Shown: positions 8,239-16,531 of the stretch, piece by piece
Layout: every line of letters begins with the position of its first letter
How positions within the stretch are numbered: position 1 is the stretch's first letter
Assembly: GCA_031296305.1 (NCBI GenBank)
Contig: JARLFZ010000029.1
Location: 1-41,001 of the forward strand
Reading direction: 5' to 3'
DNA length: 41,001 nt
Source: Occallatibacter sp.
GTDB lineage: Bacteria; Acidobacteriota; Terriglobia; Terriglobales; Acidobacteriaceae
Translations under genes and position numbers: made by a program
The notes under the pieces: model-generated
Told to the model about the DNA's origin: nothing
The model's database searches: none
What the model saw: only the letters and a program-made list of their open reading frames with translations

Positions 8239-8268
8239 TGTACACCCCCGGCCCTGATGCGGTATCCT
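8239..8268 (+). promoter_or_regulatory. Possible promoter of the DUF507 operon
   Basis: TATCCT at 8263-8268 could be a -10 box, with the weak -35 candidate TGTACA at 8239-8244 (18-base spacer). Transcription would start only a few bases before the ATG at 8281, which lacks a visible ribosome binding site, so a near-leaderless message is possible. Confidence 0.3.
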
Positions 8269-8280
8269 GACATTTAGCCC

Positions 8281-8559
8281 ATGATTTTTTCTCGTGACTA
8301 CATTGGGTATCTCGCCCGCCGTACGGTCAAGCACCTGATTGACGCCAAGTTGATCACCTCCAGCGATTTGAAGGTGACAGAAGAGCGCGTTAATGCGGCG
8401 CTGCTCGACGAGCTCTCGCTTGAAGACCGCATCAACGAAGAAGTGCGCGTAATTCTTGAGGCCTACTCCGATGAGATGCGCAAGAGCGGCGCGCAATATG
8501 CCGAGATGTTCAAGAAGGTGAAGAACGAGCTGACGAAGAAGTACAAGGCGGTGCTATGA
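8281..8559 (+). CDS. DUF507 family protein (first copy)
   Basis: The 92-residue charged, helical protein has the DUF507 pattern: an N-terminal RDYIGYLARRTVKHLIDAKL segment, a central EERVNAALLDELSLEDRINE segment, and a C-terminal YAEMFKKVKNELTKKYKAVL. The biochemical role of DUF507 is unknown. Its stop overlaps the start of the next gene, a second DUF507 member, by ATGA. The two are probably co-translated and may form a heteromer. Confidence 0.85.
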   Translation: MIFSRDYIGYLARRTVKHLIDAKLITSSDLKVTEERVNAALLDELSLEDRINEEVRVILEAYSDEMRKSGAQYAEMFKKVKNELTKKYKAVL

Positions 8560-8831
8560 GGATCAGCCGCGACAAGCTGAACAAGCTGGCCCATACCGTG
8601 GCTGACGCGCTGGCCGAGGTCGACCAGGTGGGATTTCTGGACGATCGCAACACCATCCGGCAGGAGGCGCGCAAGGAGCTGGAGAATCTGCTCACTGAAG
8701 AGGCGCGAATCGATACGGCAGCGCGGCTGAAGATCGCGAACCAGCGCAAGATTATCCTGGAAGGCTCGCAGGAGTGGGACATTCTGTACCGCAAGTACTA
8801 CAACGACGAAGTGCGCAAGCTGGGGATTTGA
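8556..8831 (+). CDS. DUF507 family protein (second copy)
   Basis: This 91-residue protein resembles the preceding gene in length and layout: MRISRDKLNKLAHTVADALA at the start, DRNTIRQEARKELENLLTEEARIDTAAR-type helices in the middle, and WDILYRKYYNDEVRKLGI at the end. It starts inside the last codons of the upstream DUF507 gene (ATGA overlap). No signal peptide or membrane helix is seen. Function unknown. Confidence 0.85.
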   Translation: MRISRDKLNKLAHTVADALAEVDQVGFLDDRNTIRQEARKELENLLTEEARIDTAARLKIANQRKIILEGSQEWDILYRKYYNDEVRKLGI

Positions 8832-8871
8832 GGCATTAGGAGCCTTCATCGGCGGGGAGGAGAGAACGGCG

Positions 8872-9096
8872 ATGGCAAGAGTCGTAACCTCCAAGCCAGA
8901 CAATCTGCTCAGCATCTTCTATGTCATTTTTGGATCAATTCTCGCTTTTGTGTTGCTTTTTGCGCTCGTTTCTGTCCTTCCGTTGCTGGCCGCAATTGCG
9001 ATTTGCGTTTTGGCTGCCGCGGCGATTGTACTGGCTGCGTATCTGCTCTTCAAAGCCAGTGTCATTCTCTGGCGCTACATAACGAAAAGGCGGTAA
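8872..9096 (+). CDS. Small membrane protein, two transmembrane segments
   Basis: The 74-residue protein has two hydrophobic segments, about residues 13-36 (IFYVIFGSILAFVLLFALVS) and 38-62 (LAAIAICVLAAAAIVLAAYL), and a basic C-terminal tail (ITKRR). A very strong site, GGGAGGAGAG, precedes the ATG. It follows the DUF507 pair by 40 bases and may share their transcript. I do not recognise a family. Confidence 0.65.
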   Translation: MARVVTSKPDNLLSIFYVIFGSILAFVLLFALVSVLPLLAAIAICVLAAAAIVLAAYLLFKASVILWRYITKRR

Positions 9097-9208
9097 GCGG
9101 GACATCTTGCCTGCGGCGAAAAGTCGAAGATGTGGCGTTGGCCGGAGGGCCGATTTTTGTTAAGGTAATAAAGGTGCTCGCATTCGCGGGCCTCCCCGCA
9201 CAAGTTGT

Positions 9209-9283
9209 GGCGCTATCGTCTAGGGGTTAGGACGTGAGATTCTCAATCTTAAAACCCGGGTTCGATTCCCGGTAGCGCTACCA
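9209..9283 (+). tRNA. trnE: tRNA-Glu (anticodon CTC)
   Basis: Acceptor GGCGCTA (9209-9215) pairs with TAGCGCT (9273-9279), with a terminal G-T pair, discriminator A and encoded CCA (9281-9283). The D arm GTCT-AGGGGTTA-GGAC and T arm CCGGG-TTCGATT-CCCGG are well formed. The anticodon stem TGAGA/TCTTA encloses TTCTCAA, giving anticodon CTC, which reads GAG. The A/T-rich anticodon stem is weak but complete. Confidence 0.92.
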
Positions 9284-9296
9284 GAGATTTGACGCT

Positions 9297-9324
9297 AAGG
9301 CCCGCTCAAACGAGCGGGCTTTTT
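9297..9324 (+). terminator. Rho-independent terminator after tRNA-Glu
   Basis: An 8-bp perfect GC-rich stem, GCCCGCTC (9300-9307) with GAGCGGGC (9312-9319), has an AAAC loop and is followed by five T. It ends the tRNA-Glu transcript and separates it from the convergent oxidoreductase gene. Confidence 0.9.
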
Positions 9325-9356
9325 GCTTGTTGAGCGTCGCAAAGGTTCGCGGCGCG

Positions 9357-10736
9357 TCAGACGATTTCGTAGGGGTGGCGCTGATGGCGGACGAGGAGGC
9401 TGGCGGCGATGTCGTCGCCCTGGATGGTTTCGGTTTTTGGATCCCAGAAGACGCGATGCTGCGTCTTCATGGCGATCCAGTGCAGCAGGCAGGTGGAACA
9501 GGCGCGATGGCCGATTTCGGCCGTGGCTACGGGCGCTTTTCTCGAACGGATGCAATCGAGCCAGTTGCCGTGCTGGTCGTCGGAGGTGTAGATCTGCCAC
9601 TCCGTGGGGCCGATTACCGAATCGAGAATCTTGGGGTCGCTCGAGCGGAGCGGGACGATCTTCTCTGCCGGAGCGCCGAGTGTTGCCGTCGGCGTGGTCC
9701 CGGTGTCGCGGCAGACAAAGATCCAGCCCTTGTCGCCGATCCACTTGATGCCGTTTTCAAAATCGCCGGAGATGGTCATCACCACGCCGTTGGCGTAGCG
9801 GCCATAGGTCTTGAAGGGACCGTGCACGTTCCAGAGACCCTCGGTGGGGAATTGCGCCTGGCCCCAGATTTCGACGGGGCCGGTGAGCTCAGCGTCCATG
9901 CCCCAGTGCGCCGTATCGACATGATGCGCGCCCCAGCCGGTGATCATGCCCGCGCCGAATTGCTCCATGCGCAGCCATCCGGGACGATCGAAGCCTTTCT
10001 CGGGCATGACGCGATCGACGGTGTAAGGCACCTGGGGCGTTGAGCCCAGCCACGCGTCGTAATTGAATCCCTTCGGCACGGGCATGGTCTGCGGATTGCC
10101 GCCGGAGGGATCGCCGGGGAGGCCGATTTCGACGCGCTCGACGGTGCCGATGCGGCCGTTGCGCACCAGTTCCACGGCGCGCGCGAACTGCTTCCATGAA
10201 CGCTGCTGCGATCCTACCTCGAGGATGCGGCCGCTGGCCTTGACGCGATCGGCCATCATGCGCCCTTCGCGAATGGTGAGCGATGCCGGCTTCTGGAGAT
10301 AGACGTCCTTGCCCGCGGCCACGGCGGCGATGGCCAGCCGCGCATGCTGATGATCGGGCGTCGAGATCAGGACGGCGTCGATCTCCTTGTTCGCTAGAAG
10401 CTCGCGGTAATCGGAGTAGCCGCGTGTGCCGGTGTAGGGCTTGCCGAGTTTTTTGGTGTAGGCGTCGTTCACATACTGCTTGCCGAGTGTCACGCGCTCC
10501 TCGCTGAGATCGCAGACGGCCACAATGCGATTGTCGCGGGCGGGGACGCCGGTAAATTGCAGGACTCCCGGCATGTCGTGCCCGCGCGAGATGCGGCCCA
10601 CGCCGATGGCGCCGATGGTGATGCGGTTGGAGGGGGCGGTTGCGCCGAAGACCGAGCTGGGAACGATGGCGGGGAAGCCGGCGGCAAGGGCGGTACCGGC
10701 GGAGGTTTTAAGAAATGTGCGGCGTGTGGCGATCAT
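9357..10736 (-). CDS. Tat-exported Gfo/Idh/MocA family oxidoreductase
   Basis: The 459-residue protein starts with a Tat signal (MIATRRTFLKTSAGTALAAG). The Rossmann NAD(P) motif follows (TIGAIGVGRISRGH), with the family substrate-site segment VYLQKPASLTIREGR, where the usual EKP is QKP, and the C-terminal alpha/beta domain (GWLRMEQFGAGMITGWGAHH). Members oxidise sugars or polyols or act on glycosidic bonds by an NAD-dependent redox mechanism; the exported subgroup is common in Acidobacteriota and Planctomycetes. Start 10736 has AAGGAA upstream. The longer in-frame extension to 10898 is rejected because it would bury the Tat signal. Confidence 0.88.
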   Translation of the reverse strand: MIATRRTFLKTSAGTALAAGFPAIVPSSVFGATAPSNRITIGAIGVGRISRGHDMPGVLQFTGVPARDNRIVAVCDLSEERVTLGKQYVNDAYTKKLGKPYTGTRGYSDYRELLANKEIDAVLISTPDHQHARLAIAAVAAGKDVYLQKPASLTIREGRMMADRVKASGRILEVGSQQRSWKQFARAVELVRNGRIGTVERVEIGLPGDPSGGNPQTMPVPKGFNYDAWLGSTPQVPYTVDRVMPEKGFDRPGWLRMEQFGAGMITGWGAHHVDTAHWGMDAELTGPVEIWGQAQFPTEGLWNVHGPFKTYGRYANGVVMTISGDFENGIKWIGDKGWIFVCRDTGTTPTATLGAPAEKIVPLRSSDPKILDSVIGPTEWQIYTSDDQHGNWLDCIRSRKAPVATAEIGHRACSTCLLHWIAMKTQHRVFWDPKTETIQGDDIAASLLVRHQRHPYEIV

Positions 10737-10854
10737 TGGAATTCCTTCGCGACGTGAAAAAACACGGCGATCCCAATGTATACCAGCGGGGGCCGAGTCG
10801 TCACAGCGGACTGGGCGCGGGTAGTGGTCCCAAATTTGAATTTTGACGCTCGTC

Positions 10855-11931
10855 TTAATTTGCCAGCACACCCAACGGCCAAACCTGCTGAATGACAAGT
10901 TCGTTCATGGGAACGTTGCTGTTTCTCTCGATGGGAACGATCCCGTCAGGTCCCTTTCTCATCAGTTCCCACGCATAGCCCGTCTGATATTCGGTGTCGC
11001 TGAAATCGGCACGATAGGCAACGCACCAAAGAACAACTGGGTGTATGTAGGGTTCAGGCTTAGCTTCAGGGAACATATCCGCTACGCTTTTAGCAAGCTC
11101 CTTGGGGCCAATCCCCAGATTCACAGCCTCCTGATGAGGCTTGCCGGGAAAGATCGTTTCAGTAAGCCCTCGGTTGTTACTGTTTGCCGATACACCAGTA
11201 GCCTGTTCACAGGTTTTCTTAAGCTCTTGCCACGGATTCGGGGTGAAAAGAACATTTTGGATAACACTCTGTGCGCTGACCACGCGGATAGCTGGAGAGT
11301 GTCCGGTATTCTCCGTATCAACACGAAGAATGAATCTAGCTTCTCTTTGCTCGTTCAGTGTGAAAGCGCCAGCGATTTGAGGTTGAATATCCAGCCATGG
11401 CCGATTGCTAGCGATGAGCGTGTCCTCAGCCACATTGGCGCTTCGTTGTGCGGCATTGGCCGACTTCTGGGTAGCTTTCGCCTGGGCGTCCAACTTATTG
11501 ACGGCATCTTGTACGCCCGTGTTAATGAGTCCGGCGTTAGTGGCGAATCCCTCGGCAGCAGTGGCATTTCTCTGAGAAGCCTCGGCGATTTTCCGCGCAG
11601 AGCACGCTTGCTCTTGCGTGGCTGCGACAATCGCTTTAGTGTCGGCGCTGCTCTGAATTACGAGGCAAATTCCGACGATGCCCGTACCTGCGATTACAAG
11701 GGTGAGAAAGGCCATTACAGCCTCAGCCACCGTCATGCGGCAGAACCATCGCCGAAAGCGACGCCATCGGGAAGGTGGTTGTATCTCGGAGGTGGGGGAT
11801 TGTGCTTGATCTCTTAGTACTGGTGCGCTTTGGCTTTCCTCATTTTTATTAGGGAGGGATGGAGGCGGGTTTTGGGCAGTTCCCTTTTTTCTTTCCTCTT
11901 CTTCGGCCTGTCCGCATGGCTTATCTTCCAT
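10855..11931 (-). CDS. Hypothetical membrane protein with coiled coil
   Basis: The 358-residue protein has a polar, Pro/Glu-rich N-terminal tail, then a basic stretch (RWRRFRRWF), one membrane helix (about residues 71-95, VMAFLTLVIAGTGIVGICLVI), and an Ala/Gln-rich coiled coil (about 98-170). The C-terminal domain, starting near RPWLDIQPQI, is beta-rich. An ideal AGGAGGAT site precedes the ATG. The domain order is one often seen in bacterial hypothetical proteins of this type, but no function is known. The coding region is visibly AT-richer than its flanks. Confidence 0.75.
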   Translation of the reverse strand: MEDKPCGQAEEEERKKGTAQNPPPSLPNKNEESQSAPVLRDQAQSPTSEIQPPSRWRRFRRWFCRMTVAEAVMAFLTLVIAGTGIVGICLVIQSSADTKAIVAATQEQACSARKIAEASQRNATAAEGFATNAGLINTGVQDAVNKLDAQAKATQKSANAAQRSANVAEDTLIASNRPWLDIQPQIAGAFTLNEQREARFILRVDTENTGHSPAIRVVSAQSVIQNVLFTPNPWQELKKTCEQATGVSANSNNRGLTETIFPGKPHQEAVNLGIGPKELAKSVADMFPEAKPEPYIHPVVLWCVAYRADFSDTEYQTGYAWELMRKGPDGIVPIERNSNVPMNELVIQQVWPLGVLAN

Positions 11932-12173
11932 GGCTTATCCTCCTGAGCGATACGAAAATTGTACCCGCCAAACCAGATCAGAATTCATTCGCGGCAAGTT
12001 GTTTGCCGCATGAGGAGCACAAGCCGGTGGATTTCAAATTAGGACACTACCGCGGCGCGAAGGGAGTACTCTCGCTGGCATGAACTCGCGGCGGGAAATT
12101 TTGCTGGCGGGAATTCCTGGAAGATTGGGGATATATGGTGAAACTGTTGGATTGGCGGTCGATCTTGGATGGA

Positions 12174-13058
12174 CTAATGCGGAGCGTCTGAGCTGCGGGG
12201 AGTGATACGAATAGTGCCGCGGTACTTGATGTAGGATTCGCAATACGTATTTACCCGGTCGCCAGATTTGCCTGATTCGACAGATTCCTGCACAAAGGTG
12301 ACCTTGCCATTATGGAATGTGCCAAGAAACCTGAAACGCTTGGTTCGTGTAAGAAATCCTAACCATTCAATTCGATATTGTAAGATCACAATCATGTCTA
12401 AGCAGGAAATCTCTTGATTTCGAATTTCTAATCCTCCGAGACAGTCCATGGATTTAGCGTCATTCCCTGACCCAACGGGACCAGCTTGTCCCTTTCTTGC
12501 CCAGAAAAAGTTTGGGAATTCAGGCCCCGACCAAAAAAGATCACCATTCGAATCTACGATCGATATCGGAAAACAGTGGATTGCCCCGTAGGCAAGTGGA
12601 GATGAGCTTCCGTTATGAACTGTATAGTATGCTCTCGTGAGCTGCTCTCCATCTTCAATCGTCGTTGAAGGAGATAGGTTCTGATCCACATCGAAGAATT
12701 CCGAAAAGAACCCGCCAGAGACGAGCGCAAGTAGCCCTCCAAGAGAAAACATCAGCCGGAGCGGCACCCGCGAATTCTCCGAATATACCCACAAAGCGTG
12801 CGCGAGTATTGAGCCAGCAACCAGCGAGATGCCCCACACCATTAGTGGGGTCCTTGGTATCAGCACGAGAGCAAGAGGGAACGCGAAAGCAGTCACAAGC
12901 ATTTCATTCCTCGCTCGCCTCCTGCTGATGTTCTCGATCTTCTCTAGTGCGGCCCTCTTGCTAGATTTGGATATCTGGCCGTCAGTATTAGTGCCAGTGG
13001 CCCGGGCCGCAGCCCGCCGGTCGTGTGCGTTGCCCCCACCTCCCTTGCCTTTGGCCAT
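12174..13058 (-). CDS. Hypothetical membrane protein, two or three TM segments
   Basis: The product (294 aa from ATG 13058) has a basic N-terminal region (MAKGKGGGGNAHDRRAAARA, then KSSKRAALEKIENISRRRAR). Hydrophobic segments lie around LVTAFAFPLALVLIP, MVWGISLVAGSILAHALWVY and LMFSLGGLLALVSGGFF, followed by a soluble beta-rich C-terminal domain. The architecture, short membrane part plus periplasmic or cytosolic domain, resembles that of the 10855-11931 neighbour. An in-frame GTG at 13085 is an alternative start without a good ribosome binding site. No family recognised. AT-richer than surrounding genes. Confidence 0.65.
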   Translation of the reverse strand: MAKGKGGGGNAHDRRAAARATGTNTDGQISKSSKRAALEKIENISRRRARNEMLVTAFAFPLALVLIPRTPLMVWGISLVAGSILAHALWVYSENSRVPLRLMFSLGGLLALVSGGFFSEFFDVDQNLSPSTTIEDGEQLTRAYYTVHNGSSSPLAYGAIHCFPISIVDSNGDLFWSGPEFPNFFWARKGQAGPVGSGNDAKSMDCLGGLEIRNQEISCLDMIVILQYRIEWLGFLTRTKRFRFLGTFHNGKVTFVQESVESGKSGDRVNTYCESYIKYRGTIRITPRSSDAPH

Positions 13059-13204
13059 GTCCGCAATGCTCTCATCGGGCACCACCGTATGGACAGAGGA
13101 AATTTGCGGCGAATTCTTGACCTATGGAAATCATCCGACCCACTACCCGAATCTTAGCCAATGCAATTGCGCAAAGGCCGCAGTGTTAGCATCAAGGTTG
13201 ACCG

Positions 13205-14860
13205 ATGAAATCAAAAAAACTGCAAATTATCCCTCTCGGCGGGCTGGGCGAGTTCGGAATGAACTGTCTGGCGGTGCGCTGGGAAGACGACATTATTGTC
13301 ATTGACGGCGGCCTGATGTTTCCCGAGTCGGAGCTGCTGGGCGTCGACATTGTGGTGCCCGACATCACCTACTTGATTGAGAACAAGAAGCACGTGCGCG
13401 GCATTGTGCTGACGCACGGGCACGAGGACCACATCGGCGGGCTGCCGTGGATCCTGAACGAGCTGAAGGTTCCGGTGTACGGCACCGAGTTCACGCTGGC
13501 TTATGTGGACGACAAGCTGGAAGAACACCAGCTTGCGGATGAGATCGAGCTGATTGAAATCCAGCCCAAGGTGAAGTTCACCATCGGGCCGTTCACCATC
13601 GAGCCCATCCGCGTAACGCACTCGCTAGTGGATTGCGTGGCGCTGGCGATCGAGACGCCGGTGGGCGTGATTATTCATACCGGCGATTTCAAGGTTGATC
13701 TCTCGCCGCTCGACGACAAGGCATTCGATCTGCATACCTTTGCCGAGTACGGCAAGAGGGGCGTGCTGGCGCTGCTACAGGACTCGACCAATGTGGAGCG
13801 GCCCGGCTACACGCCCAGCGAACGCGCCGTGGTGCCGCGGCTGGACGAAATCTTCTCGCAAACGAAAAAGAAACTCTTCTTCAGTTGCTTCTCGTCGTCG
13901 ATCTACCGCATTCGCATCGCCATGGAACTGGCGCGCAAGCACGGGCGCAAGGTGGTCGTGGTGGGGCGCTCCATGATGGACAGCACGGAGATTGCGCAGG
14001 ACCTCGGCTACCTCGAGATTCCGCCCGGGCTGGTGATCAACCCCGGCCAGGTTCGAGACTTTCCGCCCGAGCAGATGATGATTTTGATCAGCGGCACGCA
14101 GGGCGAGCCGATGAGCGCACTGAGCCGCGCCGCGGTAGACAACCACAAGCATGCCCATATCGAGCCCGGCGACACGGTGGTGCTGAGCTCGAGGATCATT
14201 CCCGGCAACGAGAAGGGCATCTTCAGGGTGATCGATCACCTGAGCCGCCGCGAGGCCAACGTGATTTACGACGACGGCCAGCATGGATTGATTCATGTAT
14301 CCGGCCACGGCAGCCAGGAGGAGATGCGGCTGCTCATCAACCTGGTGCGGCCCAAGTTCTTTATTCCGATTCACGGCGACTATCGTTTTTTGCGGCGGCA
14401 TGCGCAGTTGGCCATGGAGACGGGCGCGGTGGATCACGCCATCGTGATCGAGGACGGCGACGTGCTGGAGCTGGACAAGGACGACGCGCGCAAGCAGGAA
14501 AAGGTGACGGCGGGGCGCATCCTAATCGACTCGGGCTCGTCGATTGATGTTGTTGAGGATCTGGTGATCCGCGACCGGCGCATTTTGTCGGAGGACGGAG
14601 TAGTGCTGGCGGTGCTGGCCATCAATAAGAGGACCGGCAAGGTGGAGCGCGAACCCGAGGTGGTGATGCGCGGCTTCGGCGGCGCCGATATTACCGACCA
14701 GGCGCGGGAGACGGTGCTGAAGACGCTGGATGCGCTGAGCGCCGAGCAGAAGTCCGACTACGGCATGGTGAACGAGCGCGTGCGCGTGGACTTGAAGCGC
14801 CTGATCCAGAAGACCACGGGGCGGCGGCCGATGATTATGCCGGTCATATTGGAAATCTGA
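13205..14860 (+). CDS. rnj: Ribonuclease J
   Basis: RNase J is a metallo-beta-lactamase-fold nuclease with endonuclease and 5'-3' exonuclease activity in RNA processing and decay. The 551-residue protein starts MKSKKLQIIPLGGLGEFGMN, has the zinc-ligand motif HGHEDH at 71-76, then RVTHSLVDC, IHTGDFKVD and the beta-CASP region (RSMMDSTEIAQDLGY, ISGTQGEPMSALSR, VSGHGSQEEM, FIPIHGDYR). The C-terminal domain is complete. The ATG at 13205 follows AAGG. No partner gene is adjacent. Confidence 0.95.
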   Translation: MKSKKLQIIPLGGLGEFGMNCLAVRWEDDIIVIDGGLMFPESELLGVDIVVPDITYLIENKKHVRGIVLTHGHEDHIGGLPWILNELKVPVYGTEFTLAYVDDKLEEHQLADEIELIEIQPKVKFTIGPFTIEPIRVTHSLVDCVALAIETPVGVIIHTGDFKVDLSPLDDKAFDLHTFAEYGKRGVLALLQDSTNVERPGYTPSERAVVPRLDEIFSQTKKKLFFSCFSSSIYRIRIAMELARKHGRKVVVVGRSMMDSTEIAQDLGYLEIPPGLVINPGQVRDFPPEQMMILISGTQGEPMSALSRAAVDNHKHAHIEPGDTVVLSSRIIPGNEKGIFRVIDHLSRREANVIYDDGQHGLIHVSGHGSQEEMRLLINLVRPKFFIPIHGDYRFLRRHAQLAMETGAVDHAIVIEDGDVLELDKDDARKQEKVTAGRILIDSGSSIDVVEDLVIRDRRILSEDGVVLAVLAINKRTGKVEREPEVVMRGFGGADITDQARETVLKTLDALSAEQKSDYGMVNERVRVDLKRLIQKTTGRRPMIMPVILEI

Positions 14861-14865
14861 AAAAA

Positions 14866-14913
14866 CAGGGAACAAGGGAACAAGGGAACGAGGGAACGAG
14901 GGAACCGAGAGAA
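14866..14913. repeat. Period-8 GGGAACRA word repeat after rnj
   Basis: Five octads of the form GGGAACAA or GGGAACGA run directly after the rnj stop codon, then decay into related sequence. No T tract or perfect stem is present here, so it is not a normal terminator. It is a copy of the word family also at 5377-5428 and 17984-18035. Confidence 0.65.
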
Positions 14914-14972
14914 CACGAGCCCGCAAAGTGAGCGGTGCGCGAGTTCATCGCAACGATATGTTCCCTCAGAAG

Positions 14973-15443
14973 CTAATCCCACACCGGAGATTCTGGAGAT
15001 CTGAAGGACGGCGCAGTATTCACCGGGCAATGGATGAAGTTCCGCATGCGGCACACGGCGCTGTCGCATAGCGGGCGCATTTCAGACGCCTTTGCAGCGG
15101 GCGCAGCCGGCGCAATCTTTCCCAGAGTGTTTGAGGACTGCGACTGCGGGAGCAGCGGCTGCAGCCCGTAGACATTCCGTTCCTGCAAAGACATGAGCAG
15201 TGGGATCGGTATGCGGCATGATCGCCCATGAAAGAGGCTGGATTCCAGCCAGTCGCAGAGGCGCTGGTCGTGAATCTCCGGCCGGCCGCGCCAGAACTCC
15301 GGCTCCAGCGCGCAACGAATCTGCACATGGCCCAGTTGCAGTTCAATGGCCGCGACGCATTTAGGGAATCGCCGTCTGGCGTTGCGCGTGCCGATGTACA
15401 GCCCGGTCACAACGCGCCCATCCGATTGCGTTCGCACCACCAT
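14973..15443 (-). CDS. Unknown small protein, paralogue of 16208-16531
   Basis: The 156-residue product starts MVVRTQSDGRVVTGLYIG after a GAGGTGA site. Residues ~30-85 match the other copy closely: both share ELQL-x-H, I-x-C, P-x-FW-x-G, PEI-x-D and RLC-x-WLES, then PIPL. Over the 37 residues ending at WLES, 22 are identical. This copy has a C-terminal extension of about 60 residues rich in Ser/Pro with extra cysteines. No known family is recognised; the conserved Cys and Trp residues suggest a small folded or metal-binding module, which is only inference. Confidence 0.6.
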   Translation of the reverse strand: MVVRTQSDGRVVTGLYIGTRNARRRFPKCVAAIELQLGHVQIRCALEPEFWRGRPEIHDQRLCDWLESSLFHGRSCRIPIPLLMSLQERNVYGLQPLLPQSQSSNTLGKIAPAAPAAKASEMRPLCDSAVCRMRNFIHCPVNTAPSFRSPESPVWD

Positions 15444-15768
15444 GACTCACCTCGTTCGCAAGGCACGCCAACGTGGCCCATATTCGAAAGCCGGGTGAAG
15501 CAAAGCGCCTGCCGGGACGACCGGAGATTCGCGCGGTAATCTGTCTCGCCTCGGCGGAGCGCCAATTTGCGAGAATGGTCATCCGCGGCCTTCAGGTTTG
15601 TCAAGAGCGGAGTGCACAGAGGTACAACGGAGTGAACGAAAGGCTGGGGGCGCGCGACTTTCACTCGGCGCCTTGAAGTCTGTCCAATAACCTGCGAGTC
15701 GGGAGGGGTTTTGAAAGGGCACGGCTGAAGCCGTGCCCTTTCAAGGCAGCGAGTGACCGGGCAGGTTC
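15444..15768. other. Gene-free gap of 325 bases with one REP-like hairpin
   Basis: No convincing reading frame on either strand. The only clear structure is the 15711-15744 hairpin, listed separately. The gap separates the 15769-16194 gene from its downstream paralogue-bearing neighbour at 14973-15443. Confidence 0.6.
15711..15744. repeat. REP-like hairpin, family 1 copy 1
   Basis: A 15-bp perfect stem (15711-15725 with 15730-15744) with loop TGAA, reading AAAGGGCACGGC on one side. It is followed by GGCAGCGAGT. The same CGTGCCCTTTCAA..CAGCGAGT 3' flank occurs in copy 3 (39518-39553), and the same hairpin with different base pairs in copy 2 (17877-17896). The base changes are compensatory. 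Confidence 0.75.
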
Positions 15769-16194
15769 TTACGCGGCGGGATGCACGTGCATCGAGCGCT
15801 TGCCGATGAAGACCTGGCCCAAAGACAGGCGGGCATTGCCTTCGAGGTCGAGGAACCCGGCGTGGCTCTCTTTGCAGAGCGTTTGCGCTTCGGGCGAGAG
15901 ATAGGGAGCGATGAGAACCAGGGTGGTCTCGCCGGCAAGATGCGAGGCACAGTCCCGCAGCTTTCTTATCGAAGCGCGGACCATGGTGGGACGCGTGTCG
16001 GCATTCACCTCGCAGGCCAGGGTATGACTGTGGCCGTAGATATCGACATACGCGAGGATTTCAGCGGCGCGGCCGCGCGCCGGCGACTCGCGCTTCATCT
16101 CTTTGAGCTTGACGGCGGAGACTTCCTCAAGCAGCGACCTCAGGGCCTCGGCGGCGCGAACTTCAAGCTCATTGGCTGCCCAATGGGTTTTCAT
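15769..16194 (-). CDS. Stand-alone AbiEi-antitoxin-like N-terminal domain protein
   Basis: The 141-residue protein begins MKTHWAANELEVRAAEALRS after an excellent AAAGGAG site (six-base spacing). The segment AYVDIYGHSHTLACEVN resembles the D...E-x-K core of restriction-endonuclease-like folds, but with Asn in place of the Lys. It is followed by TLVLIAPYLSPEAQTLCKES and GFLDLEGNARLSL. That PYLSPE plus LDL-x-GNA pattern is typical of the domain preceding the winged helix in type IV AbiEi-family antitoxins. Here the protein ends right after it, with no winged helix. It starts 13 bases after the 16208 gene, so the two are an operon. Family assignment is by eye. Confidence 0.6.
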   Translation of the reverse strand: MKTHWAANELEVRAAEALRSLLEEVSAVKLKEMKRESPARGRAAEILAYVDIYGHSHTLACEVNADTRPTMVRASIRKLRDCASHLAGETTLVLIAPYLSPEAQTLCKESHAGFLDLEGNARLSLGQVFIGKRSMHVHPAA

Positions 16195-16207
16195 CGGCGC
16201 TCCTTTT

Positions 16208-16531
16208 TCAAAACGCTCCCTGCGGCGCGCTCTCAAGTTTGGCGGGACCTACGATAAAGGAGTTCCTGCCCGAAGGAATCAGGGCCAGGGGAATGGGGGC
16301 GCGGCGCCCATTGCCGTCGCGATCCTTCGACTCCAGCCAAAGACAGAGCCGGGGATCGGAGATTTCCGGCTTGCCGTTCCAGAAGTGCGGTCCCAGCCCG
16401 CATTCGATGCGCAGATGGTCGAGTTGCAGTTCCACTTCGGTTATGTGCCTGGGAAAGTAACGTTGCACGTTGTTCTCTCCCACGAGAATCCCGATCACCC
16501 TGTGCCCGCGGCATTGAGATGTGACAACCAT
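16208..16531 (-). CDS. Unknown small protein, paralogue of 14973-15443
   Basis: The 107-residue product starts MVVTSQCRGHRVIGILVGE after GGAGGG. It shares with the 14973 gene the core VELQL-x-H, I-x-C-x-L, FW-x-GKPEI-x-D, RLC-x-WLES and PIPL, and lacks that gene's long C-terminal tail. No signal peptide or membrane helix. It is the first gene of the minus-strand pair with 15769-16194 (13-base gap). Function unknown; the recurrence of the same module on both sides of the AbiEi-like gene suggests a shared role. Confidence 0.6.
   Translation of the reverse strand: MVVTSQCRGHRVIGILVGENNVQRYFPRHITEVELQLDHLRIECGLGPHFWNGKPEISDPRLCLWLESKDRDGNGRRAPIPLALIPSGRNSFIVGPAKLESAPQGAF

Noticed and set aside
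10843-11817. 324-codon plus-strand frame opposite the coiled-coil membrane protein
   Set aside because: The minus-strand gene has an ideal ribosome binding site, a membrane helix and a coiled coil; the plus frame has none of these.
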